Shown here: positions 46,114-57,761 of the stretch, piece after piece | Layout of the letters: each line of letters opens with the position of its first letter | Numbering within the stretch: the first letter of the stretch is position 1 | NCBI GenBank assembly: GCA_023362775.1 | Contig: JALMGJ010000015.1 | Span: forward strand, 5,995,501 to 6,059,500 | Direction: 5' to 3' | DNA length: 64,000 nt | Origin: Charina bottae | Lineage: Eukaryota; Chordata; Lepidosauria; Squamata; Charinaidae | Notes under the pieces: model-generated | Database searches by the model: none | Told to the model about the DNA's origin: nothing | The model's input: the letters and a program-made list of their open reading frames with translations, nothing else | Made by a program: the position numbers and the translations under genes

Positions 46114-47258
46114 GACTAATACCTCTGCAAGGGTCTGTTGTGAATGCATCTACTGCAGGAGTGATTTGACCTGCCTAGTTTTTCATCCCTGTTGTGCATT
46201 CCTGTGGCTGGCCAAGGGCCAGGGGTCAGTCAGTGGCTGGAAAAGTCTTGCTAGCTTGGCGGATTATCCGAAAGGGAGAGCATGAATGCAGGGAATATAA
46301 ATGTGCATCTGTCATCAGTGGGCACTATGAGCCTTACAGGGAAGGAGAAGTCCAAGTCTCCCCTTCTAACAGGATGGTGCCAGAAAAGAACAGACATTTG
46401 AGAAATGACTAGGTAAAAGTTCTGCACGACCATTCCCACACACTCAATAACTCTCAGCACTCACGTCTGGCTGCTGTTTCTGGGGTACAATAAAGACTGA
46501 GTTTCTAGTCATTTGTCCTTGTCTCAGTGGGAGTCTGACAGCAAGGATGGGAAAACTGTGGCTTACTATGTATGCGACTAGAAAACCTTCAAGTCGCATA
46601 CAACCACCAGCCCCCAGAGCCATCCCATGAAGCCAGACTGTTGAAATGGAGCAGCAAACAGCTGAATAACAGCAGCACAATTTTCTGTGGGTTGACATCC
46701 TTCTGGTAGGTGTAATGCTCTAATTTCACTTCTCTTTCCCAATGCCTCCCAATAGAGAGAAGAGTTGAGAAAGCTTCTTCAATGCTTTTCATTGTATCCG
46801 CTGTAGGAGGAGAGCCCTATTAAGTCAATGGTAGCCCCAGATCAGAAGGAGTCTTGAAGCACCTTTTCCAACTAACACATTTCATTAAACAGCACAAGCT
46901 TTCAGCTGTAGCGCATGTAACCTTATGCCTGTTAATAAAATGTGTTAATCAGAAAAGATGTTACCAGACTCCTTCTGATCAATGTTCTTCTGTGACATTA
47001 TGTCAATGTAGTCTTACCCCAATTTTTTTGAAAAAGATGAAGCCTTAGCTGTAAAAAGATTAGAATTCTATTTTGGGTAGTTAGGTCTCTCTGAATAACA
47101 CACTAAACCAATGTTTAGTGCGTTACATGAATTTTGTCACTGTGATTTGCAAAGCAAGATTTCTGGCTCAGTGTGTTGTGTGAATCCAGTCAATTATGGC
47201 TTGCTCAAGAAACCACAGTTACCAATCAAAGAGAATATTTGTAGCTCAGGGTTGAACA
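46114..47258. other. Upstream region or 5' intron, mostly unassigned
   Basis: 47090-47220 contains the unclassified repeat in inverted form (gtgtgttgtgtgaatccagt). Confidence 0.4.
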
Positions 47259-47406
47259 GTGGAGTCCTTGGTGCATTCTAAGCCTTGTTGTTTTAGCAGA
47301 GCGTATCCACGAACACCAGCTAGCAGTCAGAAGACATGATGAAAACTCCTTAATTAACTCCTTAACTCCCTCCTGACAAGGGAGATGGGCGGTGATAGAA
47401 ATTTGA

Positions 47407-47450
47407 TGAATGAATGAATGAATGAATGAATGAATGAATGAATGAATGAA

Positions 47451-47481
<31 letters not shown>

Positions 47482-47485
47482 ATAC
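47407..47485. repeat. (GAAT)n-(AAAT)n tail
   Basis: Tail of a LINE fragment inserted in the Penelope copy (gggagatgggcggtgataga precedes it). Confidence 0.85.
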
Positions 47486-47844
47486 ACGCACAACACATGG
47501 ACAGACTCAACCATACTTTCAATTGGGAGACTATAAGCATCTTAGACCAAGCCAAATCCAAGAATGCTAGGGAATTCCTGGAAGCTTGGTACTCTGACAA
47601 GGCAGCCATCAACAGGCACATAGAGATAAACAACATTTACATACTGTACCATTCAAAAGAGACAATAGAAAAGCCAAAAGTCCAGAACACTGCCTCACCA
47701 GCAATCAACACCCAGATATGCAAAGGTTAACACCAGGATTAACACCAGATGAACAATCAAACAGTACACTAGACCTTAATCAAGGAAGTATTAACTCAGT
47801 CAATCAACCAAGCAGCAAACAGCCCAATCAAGGAACTCCTAAGG

Positions 47845-48111
47845 CACAGCTTTCCAAACTGTGTGTCGCAACACTTTAGTGTGTCGCCACACAACCTGGA
47901 AGCGGCAGCGGGGGTGTACACTGCGGCAGTGGCAGCGGCATGCCATTAGCGCTTCCACGTTTTACCGGAGGCCGCCGCTGCCGCCGCCATGCACACCCCC
48001 GCCCCCACGCGCCCCCCACACCGCCGCCGTGCATGCCCCCGTGTGCGCTGCCGCAGCGCCGCCACTGCCACCGTTGGTGTGTCGCCAACGGCAGCACTTT
48101 AGAAAGCACTG
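47845..48111. mobile_element. hAT MITE, GCC-rich variant, inside the Penelope copy
   Basis: Left end cacagctttccaaact, right end agaaagcactg. TSD tcctaagg and ttctaagg (7 of 8). The interior is a CCG/CAC-rich stretch different from the other copies, flanked by the usual gtgtgtcgc motifs. Confidence 0.8.
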
Positions 48112-48224
48112 TTCTAAGGAGAGAACAACACCCCCACCAACACAAGCAGGGCAAACCACTGTATATAAACTGAGAGCAAACCCACTCCCTTTTCGCACTG
48201 AGGATGTTGCCTAGTCTGGCAATG

Positions 48225-48593
48225 TGTGATAACCTTCAGTGTCAGAATTCCCAATCAAGAAATCCCCCAGGCAATTACCCTAAAAGATTCATTTATTCAG
48301 GATCAGTACACTTCAGGTGAGGAGAAGCCTCGAATAAAGATTTTCGCGTGTAAAGCTGCATTATCAAAACGTCCCTCTGACATCAGCCACAGTCAAGACA
48401 TAACAATTCAGTTCCCACTCCAGGCAACCCCCCTCCCGACAGAATGTGAGTTGAGAGAGCAGGTGCTTATCGGAGTTCCTGGCCAGAATGCCAAGAAAGA
48501 GGCTAGCATCTTAAAGTTATGAAATGCACGGCCAGCGATCTACACGTGTACAGCTTTCAGAGAAACATGGCAGACAAACATGCGAGACTGACA
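48225..48593 (+). mobile_element. Solo LTR with 5-bp TSD inside the Penelope copy
   Basis: A 369-bp TG...CA unit beginning tgtgataacc and ending gagactgaca, flanked by caatg at 48220-48224 and 48594-48598. An AATAAA at 48335-48340 fits an LTR polyadenylation signal. No internal retroviral coding is nearby, so it is a solo LTR left by LTR-LTR recombination. Superfamily not assigned. Confidence 0.8.
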
Positions 48594-48910
48594 CAATGAA
48601 ACGTCTGCAAGAAAACAACAAGGCTCAGAGAGCACCAAGGACTCCACAAACCGTAGTTAACCAAACCACAACTTACAGCAACGTCTAACTTGCAATGATT
48701 ATTTTAGCCGTAACTTCCTTGCTGCAATCAGGCAGAATCGACATGGTTCCCATCCTGATGATGTTCCAAAAGTCTGAAAATCTGGCTATTCTCCCAGACC
48801 CTGGGGTAGGATGGTGGGTGAGCCCTTGTAAGATTTTGTTCTGTTCTGTGTCTCTTTTTCTGGATACATACAGTATCATCCATTTCTCTGTTGTATTGTT
48901 CTGGCTTATT

Positions 48911-49149
48911 ATTATTATTAATTTAATTTTTATCCCGCCTTTATTATTTTTATAAATAACTCAAGGCAGCAAACGTACCAAATACTCCTTCCTCCTCCTA
49001 TTTTCCCCACAACAACCCTGTGAGGTAAGTTGGGCTGAGAGAGGGACTGGCCCAAGGTCACCTAGCCGGCTTTCATGCCTAAGGTGGGACTAGAACTCTC
49101 AGTCTCCTGGTTTCTAGCCCAGCACCTTAACCACTAGACCAAACTGGCT
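48911..49149 (-). mobile_element. tRNA-type SINE, single-body form
   Basis: Same head and ggcgggataaaaattaaatt tail as 6366-6826, but with one body unit. It gives the unexpanded reference structure. Confidence 0.78.
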
Positions 49150-51031
49150 CATTTTATTTTTTTATTTTATCATGTAAAGCCAGATTTGGGTGGGGTGGTG
49201 GTCAGGTGTTCTTTAAATCTAGGCAAATATATACATAAATATATAAAATGCCAGTGCTTATGTAACTTTATCAATGGCTCATAATTATGAAAACTTTTTT
49301 GTGTTCACTATTACAATAGATATATTTCCTATAAGAGTGGCTGAAGAACATGACTAGAATGTGCTCTCATAATCTCTTTTTTTTTAATCTATTGCCATTT
49401 TTAAAAGAGAAATACAGAGAAAACAATGGACAAAAACAAAAGAAAAGCAGTAATATCCAACTAATTAATTAATTATGAGATTGTAGCACCAACGCAAACA
49501 AAAAGAAAAATTGAAATAATTAAAACATTTAATAAACAGGTAAAAGGTAAAACACCTAAAAAGTAACATACTAAATTAATATAAATCACCTAAATGTTGA
49601 TTTCATTGTTTAATAACGATGTATCAAATTGTTCATAAAAATGGTGCATTCCTGCTTGACAGCTTCTGCTTATGGGCTTATGGGCTTCTCAGAAGCATCT
49701 CATCTAGCCAGACTGCCCAGAGTCACTGGGACTTGGGTGGCATATGAATTTATTGTTATTTTTGTTGTTGGTTTCAAACACAAATTTATGCTACTGTTTT
49801 TTAACGTAGCTAAAGAGAAGGCAAGAAGTCATCAAAAGTTCCCTTCTTGGTGCTTGGTTAGGCATGATGGTCCTTTGAAAAAATCATTATTTGAACCCTC
49901 ACTTGGTCAGTTATACCAGGGGGTGGCAAACTGCTACACCAGAGCCATTGTGGACCCCACTGTGTTTTGAGGTGGCCTTCAGCCTAATTTTAAGAACTCT
50001 GTGTGTGAGATCAGTTCTGGATTGATATGGATATACAGTAGGTAACCCTTCTCAGCCACTTGCAGCTTGGGAAAAGAAGAGGGGTGACAAAAAGCTAAGG
50101 ATGTCAAAGAAAACGGGTGTCCCCATCCACTTTGGTCTTTGGTCTCTCCCATTCTTTCCATCAGCCCCACCTACTTTGTTGTCATCTTCTTCCTTGACTG
50201 AAGAAATGTTGTCCACCACTCAATTATTCGAAGGGCTGACAGTTATCCCACTTGATCCAAGGTAAAACCAACCATAGTAAGCCTGCTTGGTTGCATCTGT
50301 AAATGTGACAACGTCCACTTATAAACATACCAGTGGAGAAGGACAGGAGTTATCAAGTCTTAGTTCACTTGTAATGTTTATCCTTTTCCTTCACTCCTTA
50401 AAAGTTAAATCAAACAGTTTGCAGCTGTCTCCAAATATGCCACAGGGGCAGTCCATAAGGTACCAAAAGTTGTTCTAAACAAGCTGTCACCTTAATTGGG
50501 TTTCACTATAAAATTCTATTTCAAACTTGGGCTTGTAAATGACATGAGTTGCTGGACCCCAAACTGCATCCATCAAGTTCAACTTGGTAGGAAAATCCCC
50601 AAATAGCCAAATCCTTCTTTATTTAGCCGAGTGGAGCCAGGAAGACGGTGACACATGTTCAACATTCAGTGCAACTCAAGAGCATCTTGTCCTGAACCTA
50701 TTTATATGCACACAAGGCACTGGGGGCAATTTCAAGAGCAAACATTGGTTGTCTAAGCAGCATGAAGATGAACAGAGAGATACACAAAGGTCCCTGATCT
50801 AGTTCATTAGATTTTTTTTACTTCAGATGCTGGAGTCAAATCCCATTTTGGTTTCCAATGGGCTTGGCTTGCTTCAAGAAACCAGTCTTTCTCTCACTGC
50901 TCCTTCAAGCCTAGAGATTTCCTAGAGTGATGTAAAAATCAAATCCATGGTGGGACCTGAAGCTGAGACATGGTTGAGAGATTTATCACCAAGCCTGTGC
51001 CAAAGGTAGGGTAAATAGGTACTTCTTTATT
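49150..51031. other. Upstream region or 5' intron, nothing recognised
   Basis: No coding or terminal repeats. A lone cagggggtggcaaactg at 49918 resembles a hAT end without a partner. Confidence 0.4.
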
Positions 51032-51165
51032 TCTGGAATTCTTTGTGTTCTCTGAGCTTGGTGCTTTGCTTGCAGACGTTTCATCACCCAACTAGGTAAC
51101 ATCGTCAGTGCAAGCTCCTATATATAAACAGGCTATATAAACAGGCAGCAAATCCCACACTCACT
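51032..51165 (-). mobile_element. Penelope-like element 3' terminal fragment
   Basis: On the minus strand: a short tandem tataaacaggctatataaac stretch, then a hammerhead-type core, then cgtctgcaagcaaagcacca ending near a diverged version of the PLE 3' terminus. Only the terminal region is present. Confidence 0.65.
51079..51108 (-). ncRNA. Hammerhead-ribozyme-type core in a Penelope 3' fragment
   Basis: The minus strand reads CUGACGA, stem UUACC/GGGUGA with a UAGUU loop (one G-U pair), then GAAA. Same architecture as the 53963 copy with compensating stem changes, which supports a folded RNA. Confidence 0.5.
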
Positions 51166-53916
51166 CGCAGTGATATAGTATTTTATGGTGTTATAAGTAG
51201 GCAGACCTGTAAAAGGTGCCCCCTAACTCAGTGCAATGGGAACAAAAAAGAATTGTGAAGCGACTGATGGCAATGAAACCTCCGTTTTTGGACAGGCAAC
51301 ATGCTTATTTTCTAGCTGTTGCTGAACGAGCAGGGTTATAATAATATCCTGGTTGGAGTCTGAGTTACCGTTCTGAGCCTTGGCAGATTTCAGGAGCAAA
51401 GACTAAGTGGTTTAGGAGAAAGTGTGAAAGTTTCTCTTCACAGGATCCTGAGTTCAAAATGCGACTTTTTCAAGAATACCAAGGAGACCTTGCATGATAT
51501 AGCAAATTCCAAATACACGCACGCATGCGCTGACCAAAGAGGCAGTGTGAATGCTAGACTTTCCTGTTAGGAATTTCCATTTGTATTTTTCATTCAGAAT
51601 TGGTTGAGAAACATTATTTTGCCTGTGTATTATTTACTAGTCAGCCTCTCCTGTGATGCTTATTAGAGATGGGGAAAACACTCAATTTTGGCTTCTCTAC
51701 ATTTCCCATTTTTTGGAAAGGTCTCAATTTCAGTTTGTCAAACTGTTTTTTTTTTCCTTAAAAAAAAGTTGCACTGAAATGAAAATGAATCTTGGTGTAA
51801 ATTAGTCCAAACATGTGCAGTTTGTATTTATAATTTTGCCTTATGTGCATATTTGCAAATTAGTTCCCTAATACATTGCATTTTTGTGCAAGATTTTCTT
51901 GAGGAATATGTCATTCTTGTAGACTTTTCACTGTTATTCTTTTTTAAAAACAACAATTATAGCAAACAGTGTTGCACAATTTGGAGAATTTTACATTTCA
52001 AACATTTATCTTGAGAGTGCTTTTTTTTTAGAAGAGAAGAAAGGAAGAGTTGCATGCTAAAAATAAACAATAATAATAAATTAAAGGTTGAGATGGCCTA
52101 ATATATACATTCATATTCTCTTTTGCCTTGCACATAGTAAAAAATGTTAATTGAGGACATATAAATAATTGATTCCTGGTTTCACTGGATATTCTTTGGG
52201 AAGGAGGCAAATTAGAAGAGTTAAAGAATTGTGCTTTGCTCTGTACATCCCTATCAGGAGAGTTGAAGTCATCAGGATTAAATCGAATGGGTATAAATAA
52301 TAGACGTTTACATTTGGGAATGATCAGAAGATAGTTCTACTGCCAGGCAGAAATTTTCTTCTGGATTGTCTACCAATTCCCAGTCAACCTGATGAAAGAG
52401 AATTTGCTTTTGAATAGGGAATGTCCTGCCTTTCAGGGTCGAAATCACTCTTGATTGATTTGCAGCTTCTCCGGCTCCCATTTTTCCATTCGACCCCACG
52501 GGAAGACATCAGGAGGAACCTCCCTCTACTGGATGCCCACTGGACTGGTCCATGAGAAAGTGCTGGGGGATTTCTTCTTCCCATGGAGAAATATGGACCA
52601 ATTGTCCACCCAATTTCTCTCTCCACAAATTGGGTGGAGAATTTCAAAAAGCCCATGGAGAAGACTTCTTCTTAGAAAGAGCAGTTTGACAATGGGCTCA
52701 CATACAGTGTCTAACCGGGGGTAGGCTCTCTTGCTCTCTCACTGAAGACCTTTAACCTTTAACCTTTAACCTCATCAGCCAACTGCCTTGGAGTTCCAGT
52801 TCTGGATTTTCAGTATGGAATAGGAAGGCAGCAGAAAGCTTCTAAAGCCTCTTCCACTTTTATAAGTGTCACATCCACATCTTTGTGGAATATTTGCTTG
52901 GAGCAAAAAGGAAGGATTATTTAGCATAAAGGAGAGCTGTTTACATTCCTTCTTCCTTGCGTGCTAAACTGTCCAAGTGGAAAGAGAATATTTTCATCTT
53001 TAAAAACACATTGAGCAGCACTCAATGTAACAAGGTTACTTAGGCTGGGGAGGCTGGAAAAAAAATCAATTTTCTTTGGGACATCTCATTCCTGGAGGTT
53101 CCATAGTTCCCGATAAAAACCACAGTGCAGAGAAATAGGCTTCTTTCACACAATGGGCCACCAATTCCCTATCCATTTGCAGCTCAGAGTAAGGGAGATC
53201 CAAGCTGCCTGTGTTAAATGAAACACCTCTGTGATTATGAAGAGGAAAAGGCTATTCTTGTGGGATTTTTTTGATGGGGAGAGTTTCATGTGAATTAGAT
53301 GGGAGGAAGGTTTGGAAGGCATAAGATGGTTGGGTTGGCATAAGATGCTTATTAACCTGATCAGTTGAAGGCCCAACAATTGAATCTGTACAACATCTGA
53401 TGGCCATGAAGAAGGAGGGGGGCTTAGTGCCAGGGCACCTCCCTATCTGCAGGATGGGGAGGTGCCCTGCAGATGCCACTAGACCCATCATGTGTCACCC
53501 TCAGGCATTCCCCTTTCTTTGTTTCCTTTTACACTCAGTGCTAGGTAGTTCCCATTTTAATTTCCCACAGTGCTCCAGAACTGCACTATGAGGGAAGCAT
53601 TCTGGGAATGAAAATGCCAGCCCATCTGTGAAAGCCAAATGTGATGCTGCTGACATCAGAAACCCCCCTTCAGAGGTAAAAGCATTTCCTATGGCCAAGG
53701 GGAGGCTTCGTTATTCATTTGTGTCCTCCAAAGCCATAGAGGTGGGACCAGTGGCCCCAGGCCCAGCCTCAAAGTGAGCAGGATCAAGGGGTGATTATAT
53801 GGCTGGTAGAGTATACTTTTGTGGCAAAATAGAGTTGGTTCCCTCATTAGTTGTGCTAAGATCAGGTGTGCTAGCATGTGTGTTCCATTATCCCAGATTC
53901 TGACAATTTTAAGTTT
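51166..53916. other. Upstream region or 5' intron, nothing recognised
   Basis: Largest repeat-poor stretch of the window (2.7 kb). A short tandem acctttaacctttaac lies at 52749-52770. No exon was identified. Confidence 0.45.
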
Positions 53917-53962
53917 GTGGAGTCCTTGGTGCTCTCTGAGCCTTGTTGTTTTCTTGCAGACA

Positions 53963-53992
53963 TTTCATTGCCAGGCTAGGCAACATCTTCAG
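53963..53992 (-). ncRNA. Hammerhead-ribozyme-type core in a Penelope 3' end
   Basis: The minus strand reads CUGAAGA, then a stem UUGCC/GGCAA closing a short loop, then GAAA, which matches the conserved CUGANGA-helix II-GAAA core. Penelope-like elements are known to carry such ribozymes in their terminal repeats. Helices I and III and the cleavage triplet were not verified, so activity is not claimed. Confidence 0.55.
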
Positions 53993-54726
53993 TGCGAAAA
54001 GGGAGTGGAACTTGCTCTCTGTTTATATACCATGGCTTGTCCTGCCTGTGTTGGTGGGGGTGTTGTACTCTCCTTGGTAGTACCTTGGTTGGGTTGTTGT
54101 TTGCTGCTTGGTTGATTGACTGAGTTAATAGTTCCTTGATTAGGGTCTATTGTGTTGTTTGATTGCTCCTCTGGTGCTAATCTTGCTGTTAATCTTTGCC
54201 TATCTGGTTGTTGATTGCTGGCAAGGAGGTGTTCTGGTCTTCTGGCTTTTCTATTGTCTCTTATGAATGGTATGTAAATGTTTACCTCTATGTGTCTGTT
54301 GATGGCTGCTTTGTCCGAGTGCCAAGCTTCCAGGAATTCTCTAGCATTTTTGGATTTGGCTTGGTTTAAGATGCTTACAGTTTCCCACTTGAAAGTATGG
54401 TTAAGTCTGTCCATATGTTGTGAGGTTAAGGAGTTTTCATCGTGTCTTCTGACTGCTAGTTGGTGTTCGTGGATGCGTTCTGCTAGTCTTCTGCCAGTCT
54501 GTCCTACATAGTGGCTGTTACAGTCCTTACACTGTATGTTGTAGATAACTCCTGTTTTTTCTTCTTGGGCTACTGGGTCTTTTGGTTTACTTACGATGTT
54601 CTGAAGGGTTTTGGTTGGTTTGTGTGCTACGGTGATGCCGTGTGGATGTAACAGTCTATTAGTAGTTTCTGAGATGTTTCTGATTTTAAGTTTTGTTTCA
54701 TTTGAAACAATCCCAGAAACACCCAC
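53989..54726 (-). pseudogene. Penelope-like element GIY-YIG endonuclease C-terminal ORF
   Basis: Frame of 245 codons. Residues about 58-90 contain the GIY-YIG signature: GVIYNIQCKDCNSHYVGQTG followed by RRLAERIHEH, including the conserved arginine of that nuclease family. Downstream is a conserved block (ENSLTSQHMDRLNHTFKWET, AKSKNAREFLEAW) and a polar tail. In Penelope elements this domain follows the RT and cleaves target DNA. The frame has no stop, but the RT is absent upstream, so the copy cannot be autonomous. An internal methionine begins the listed frame. Confidence 0.82.
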
Positions 54727-55133
54727 AACTATGGGCTAGCATGTGGGGGGAAATATCTACTCACCAAGTGACATCACACAATATTTTAAAAATAGAGAAG
54801 TCGTTTCTCCAGGTCCTTATTTGGCATGGAGGAATAGTAGCAGATCTGTGACCTAAAGTTCTGTTTATACAGGAGACACGAACAGGCTATATTTGCAAAA
54901 CACCTTGGTCTGGCTGAGTCTCTTCTTTCACTAGAGCTGCTGTAATTCAGCTGATACCTAAATAAATCTCATCTTTTTGGGCAGCTTGTTTAACAGATCT
55001 CTGTGAAGGTAGCCTGTTTGCTCTTGTACTCTAAGTCAATGGGATATGTGTCTACTTATACTCTATATTCTATATACACACTGTTGTATCTAAAGAACTT
55101 CCATGTAGGAACTATATCAACTGTCAGAATACA

Positions 55134-55450
55134 ATGTATAGTCGAAGGCTTTCAGAAATATACAAACAACTCACACAATAGATGTGCTAATCCCACACAC
55201 GACAGCACCACACCCCCTAATCACCACAAAAAAACCTCTCCTAATCTCTTGTAAATGACCCACAGAAGACACACACCCACTCAGCAGCTATAAACACCAG
55301 CAGGAACATACACCCTCCACTTGGGCACAGAGAGAATCTTCTAGCTGTGCTCCTGTCCTCTGAAGATGCCAGCCACAGCTACTGGCGAAACGTTAAGAAC
55401 CCAAACTGCCAGAACATGGCCACACAGCCCGGAAAACCCACAACAACCAT
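55134..55450 (+). mobile_element. Second-family Penelope-like 3' end with 12-bp TSD
   Basis: Flanked by tgtcagaataca at 55122-55133 and 55451-55462. Starts near tatagtcgaaggctttc, has a C-rich spacer, then a hammerhead-type core at 55360-55390, and ends gcccggaaaacccacaacaa. Its sequence differs from the 47 kb and 54 kb family, but it has the same core. Confidence 0.7.
55360..55390 (+). ncRNA. Hammerhead-ribozyme-type core, second family
   Basis: Reads CUGAAGA, stem GCCAG/CUGGC with a ten-base loop, then GAAA followed by cguuaag. The stem sequence is unrelated to the other two cores, but the invariant bases are kept. Confidence 0.5.
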
Positions 55451-55627
55451 TGTCAGAATACATTTTGTGCTCTCGGCCTGCACAGAGACCTTCTCATCTC
55501 CAACTTGTTAATTGTTCTAGTTGTGTATTAGCTGTAAATAACTCTTAGGACTTTACACATAATAAATGTGGTTTTGGATTATGAGAAGGCAGAATTCAAA
55601 GACAGATCTCTATCTCACACTTGTGAG

Positions 55628-55628
<1 letters not shown>

Positions 55629-55669
<41 letters not shown>
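55629..55669. repeat. (CT)n microsatellite
   Basis: About 20 units. Confidence 0.9.
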
Positions 55670-55671
<2 letters not shown>

Positions 55672-55751
55672 CCCCCTCTCTCTATATTTATTCTCCTATT
55701 ATAAGAGAGAACATCATTCTCTCTGCTGTCTCCCAGACTCATTGTCTATAA

Positions 55752-57580
55752 AATGACAAATGGATAAAGAGCAAAAATATTGGATCAGGTTGCCTAGTGA
55801 AACAGGCAGTTGGGTGGATGCGAGGACCCATTTCTTCATCCAACAGAACAGGTAAAAGAAAATTTCAGAAATATTAAAATCAGGGAGAATAAAAATGTAT
55901 AGGATCATCCACAACTGAGTATTAAACTTGGCATAGTTTAATATCTCTAGAGCATTTTGCCCTGGGTACACATTGACAATGGACAAAAACTGTCAACTGT
56001 CAATTGTTGGTTGTTTCCTCACGTTGATCTGATAAGGAAAAGGTAATAGATGTGCAACTTTGGTCCTTCCCCTTGAACACATTGATACAATTCAGCTTCT
56101 TCTTATCTTTTCCAATACTGTGGTTTATGTGGAACCTTTTGATTGCTTGAACATGTATATCATCATTCTGGGGATAGTAGGATGCTGTTGGCGCCAGCAA
56201 TGAAGTTTTCATAGCAGGACTGCTCAGTTGTTGCCTTGGAGACCAATACAGTAGATCGGGAACAAACTTCTCTACATCTCACACAAAGCCAACTCTGAGA
56301 AGGGAGAGCAGGCCCCAACGCTTACCTCCTTCATAGCTCAGGGAAATTCCCTAGGACATTTCTTCTCCACGAAATACAGTATGGATGACACCTTGATGTG
56401 AAGACACAGCATGGAGGAAGTCCATTTCTGTGTATACATTGCAATTCTTAATTAAACAATGGAGTCCAGGGGTACGCCACTTTTTCTAGGCAAGAGGCAG
56501 CCCCATTTGACCTCTCGAGGGCATGCCAAGGGCCAGCTAGCAAAAAATGGTGGACGGATTTGGAACATAAACGAAGTTCCGTTTCATTTTATGGACACTT
56601 GAACTGAATTAAAATTAAATACAGTTAATATGATTACCTCCAGGCATATATTTAATAATGTTCTCCCCCTCTATCACATTCAAAATTAAAATGTGGTGTT
56701 GATTATGGAGGTCTCGGGGAGTTGTTCGCAAGATTTTGGGGGACTGTACTGAGAAGAAAAAGGCTAGGCATCTAAGATGCTATCTCCTCCGAGTAAAGTT
56801 TCCTATTGATCCTAGTTTTTTTTACTCTCCCCCATGAACATGTTGGAAATTGGGAGCAGGGAGCGAAATGTTGGTGGAGACCTATTGTGAGTATTCGAAC
56901 AGAATTTACACAAGGGGAGTTGTGCTTTCGGAGTTACCATTTGGCTTTTCCACGGAGATCGTGAAACAGATGTAGGCACGGCTGCGTGATTAGACAGCGG
57001 CAATGGAGAAAAATGTTTATTTAATTAGTTGTTCAGTTTTGTTGCTGCCCAACTCCAACCAGCCCTGGGCAGCTCACAAAATAAAGAACAAGGTAAAAGT
57101 GACAGATAAATAAGGATACAATAAAATTAATCCCAAAATAAATACAAGCTAGCAACCCACACAATACACCAATCTTAAAGTCAGCCTACTTCATCCTAAC
57201 ACTGATTAACAGCCAATAATATAACTAGACATAATACAACTAGACCGAAATGCAGACCTTTCTTTATTAGATGTTGACTTCACTTAAATCACAGGGTGCA
57301 CTGAATGTTTCAGCCAGGGTGATCCTTCAAAGCCACCAACCACAGCCACCTCTACCCATTTCCCCCTCGAACCTGTATCAGGTGGTCTCAGCAGGATAAA
57401 ACACCAAGATGCAGAAAAAGTTTATACCAAATGAAAAGAGAGACTTGACCTCACATAACATTTCTCTTTCAGCATTTTAACTGCTGTGGACCTTGCTCTG
57501 TTGAGTTCTGATTAAAAAACAGTCTCCCATGAATTTCAAATGCTGAACTGATGGGCTTTCCACAGGGTTAGGCATGCTTG
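55752..57580. other. Upstream region or 5' intron, nothing recognised
   Basis: 57010-57075 resembles an old LINE tail (gcccaactccaaccagccct). The rest is unassigned. Confidence 0.4.
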
Positions 57581-57761
57581 AAAAATAAAATAATAAAATA
57601 AAATAAAATAATAAAATAAAATAAAATAAAATAAAATAAAATAAAATAAAATAAAATAAAATAATAAAATAAAATAAAATAAAATAAAATAAAATAAAAT
57701 AAAATAAAATAAAATAAAATAAAATAAAATAAAATAAAATAAAATAAAATAAAATAAAATA
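57581..57761. repeat. (TAAAA)n array, about 180 bp
   Basis: Pure pentanucleotide with three single-unit contractions (ataataaaat) near the left side. Confidence 0.95.

Larger units (their letters stand above)
47259..48648 (+). mobile_element. Penelope-like element carrying three nested insertions
   Basis: Starts with a 35-bp inverted copy of its own 3' end (47259-47293), then endonuclease C-terminal coding equivalent to AERIHEHQLA and RLNHTFNWETISIL, then the polar tail and hammerhead region, and ends aaggactccac. It is interrupted by a CR1-type tail with GAAT/AAAT repeats (about 47363-47486), a hAT MITE (47845-48111) and a solo LTR (48225-48593). The 53917-54735 copy shows the uninterrupted order. 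Confidence 0.82.
53917..54735 (-). mobile_element. Penelope-like element, 5' truncated, with GIY-YIG endonuclease
   Basis: Transcribed leftwards. It contains the endonuclease frame and then a 3' terminal region with a hammerhead-type core and ends caaggactccac. It is closely related to the nested copy at 47259-48648. The 5' RT part is missing. Confidence 0.85.

Noticed and set aside
56465..56530. Possible hAT end (ccaggggtacgccac)
   Set aside because: No inverted partner within a reasonable distance.
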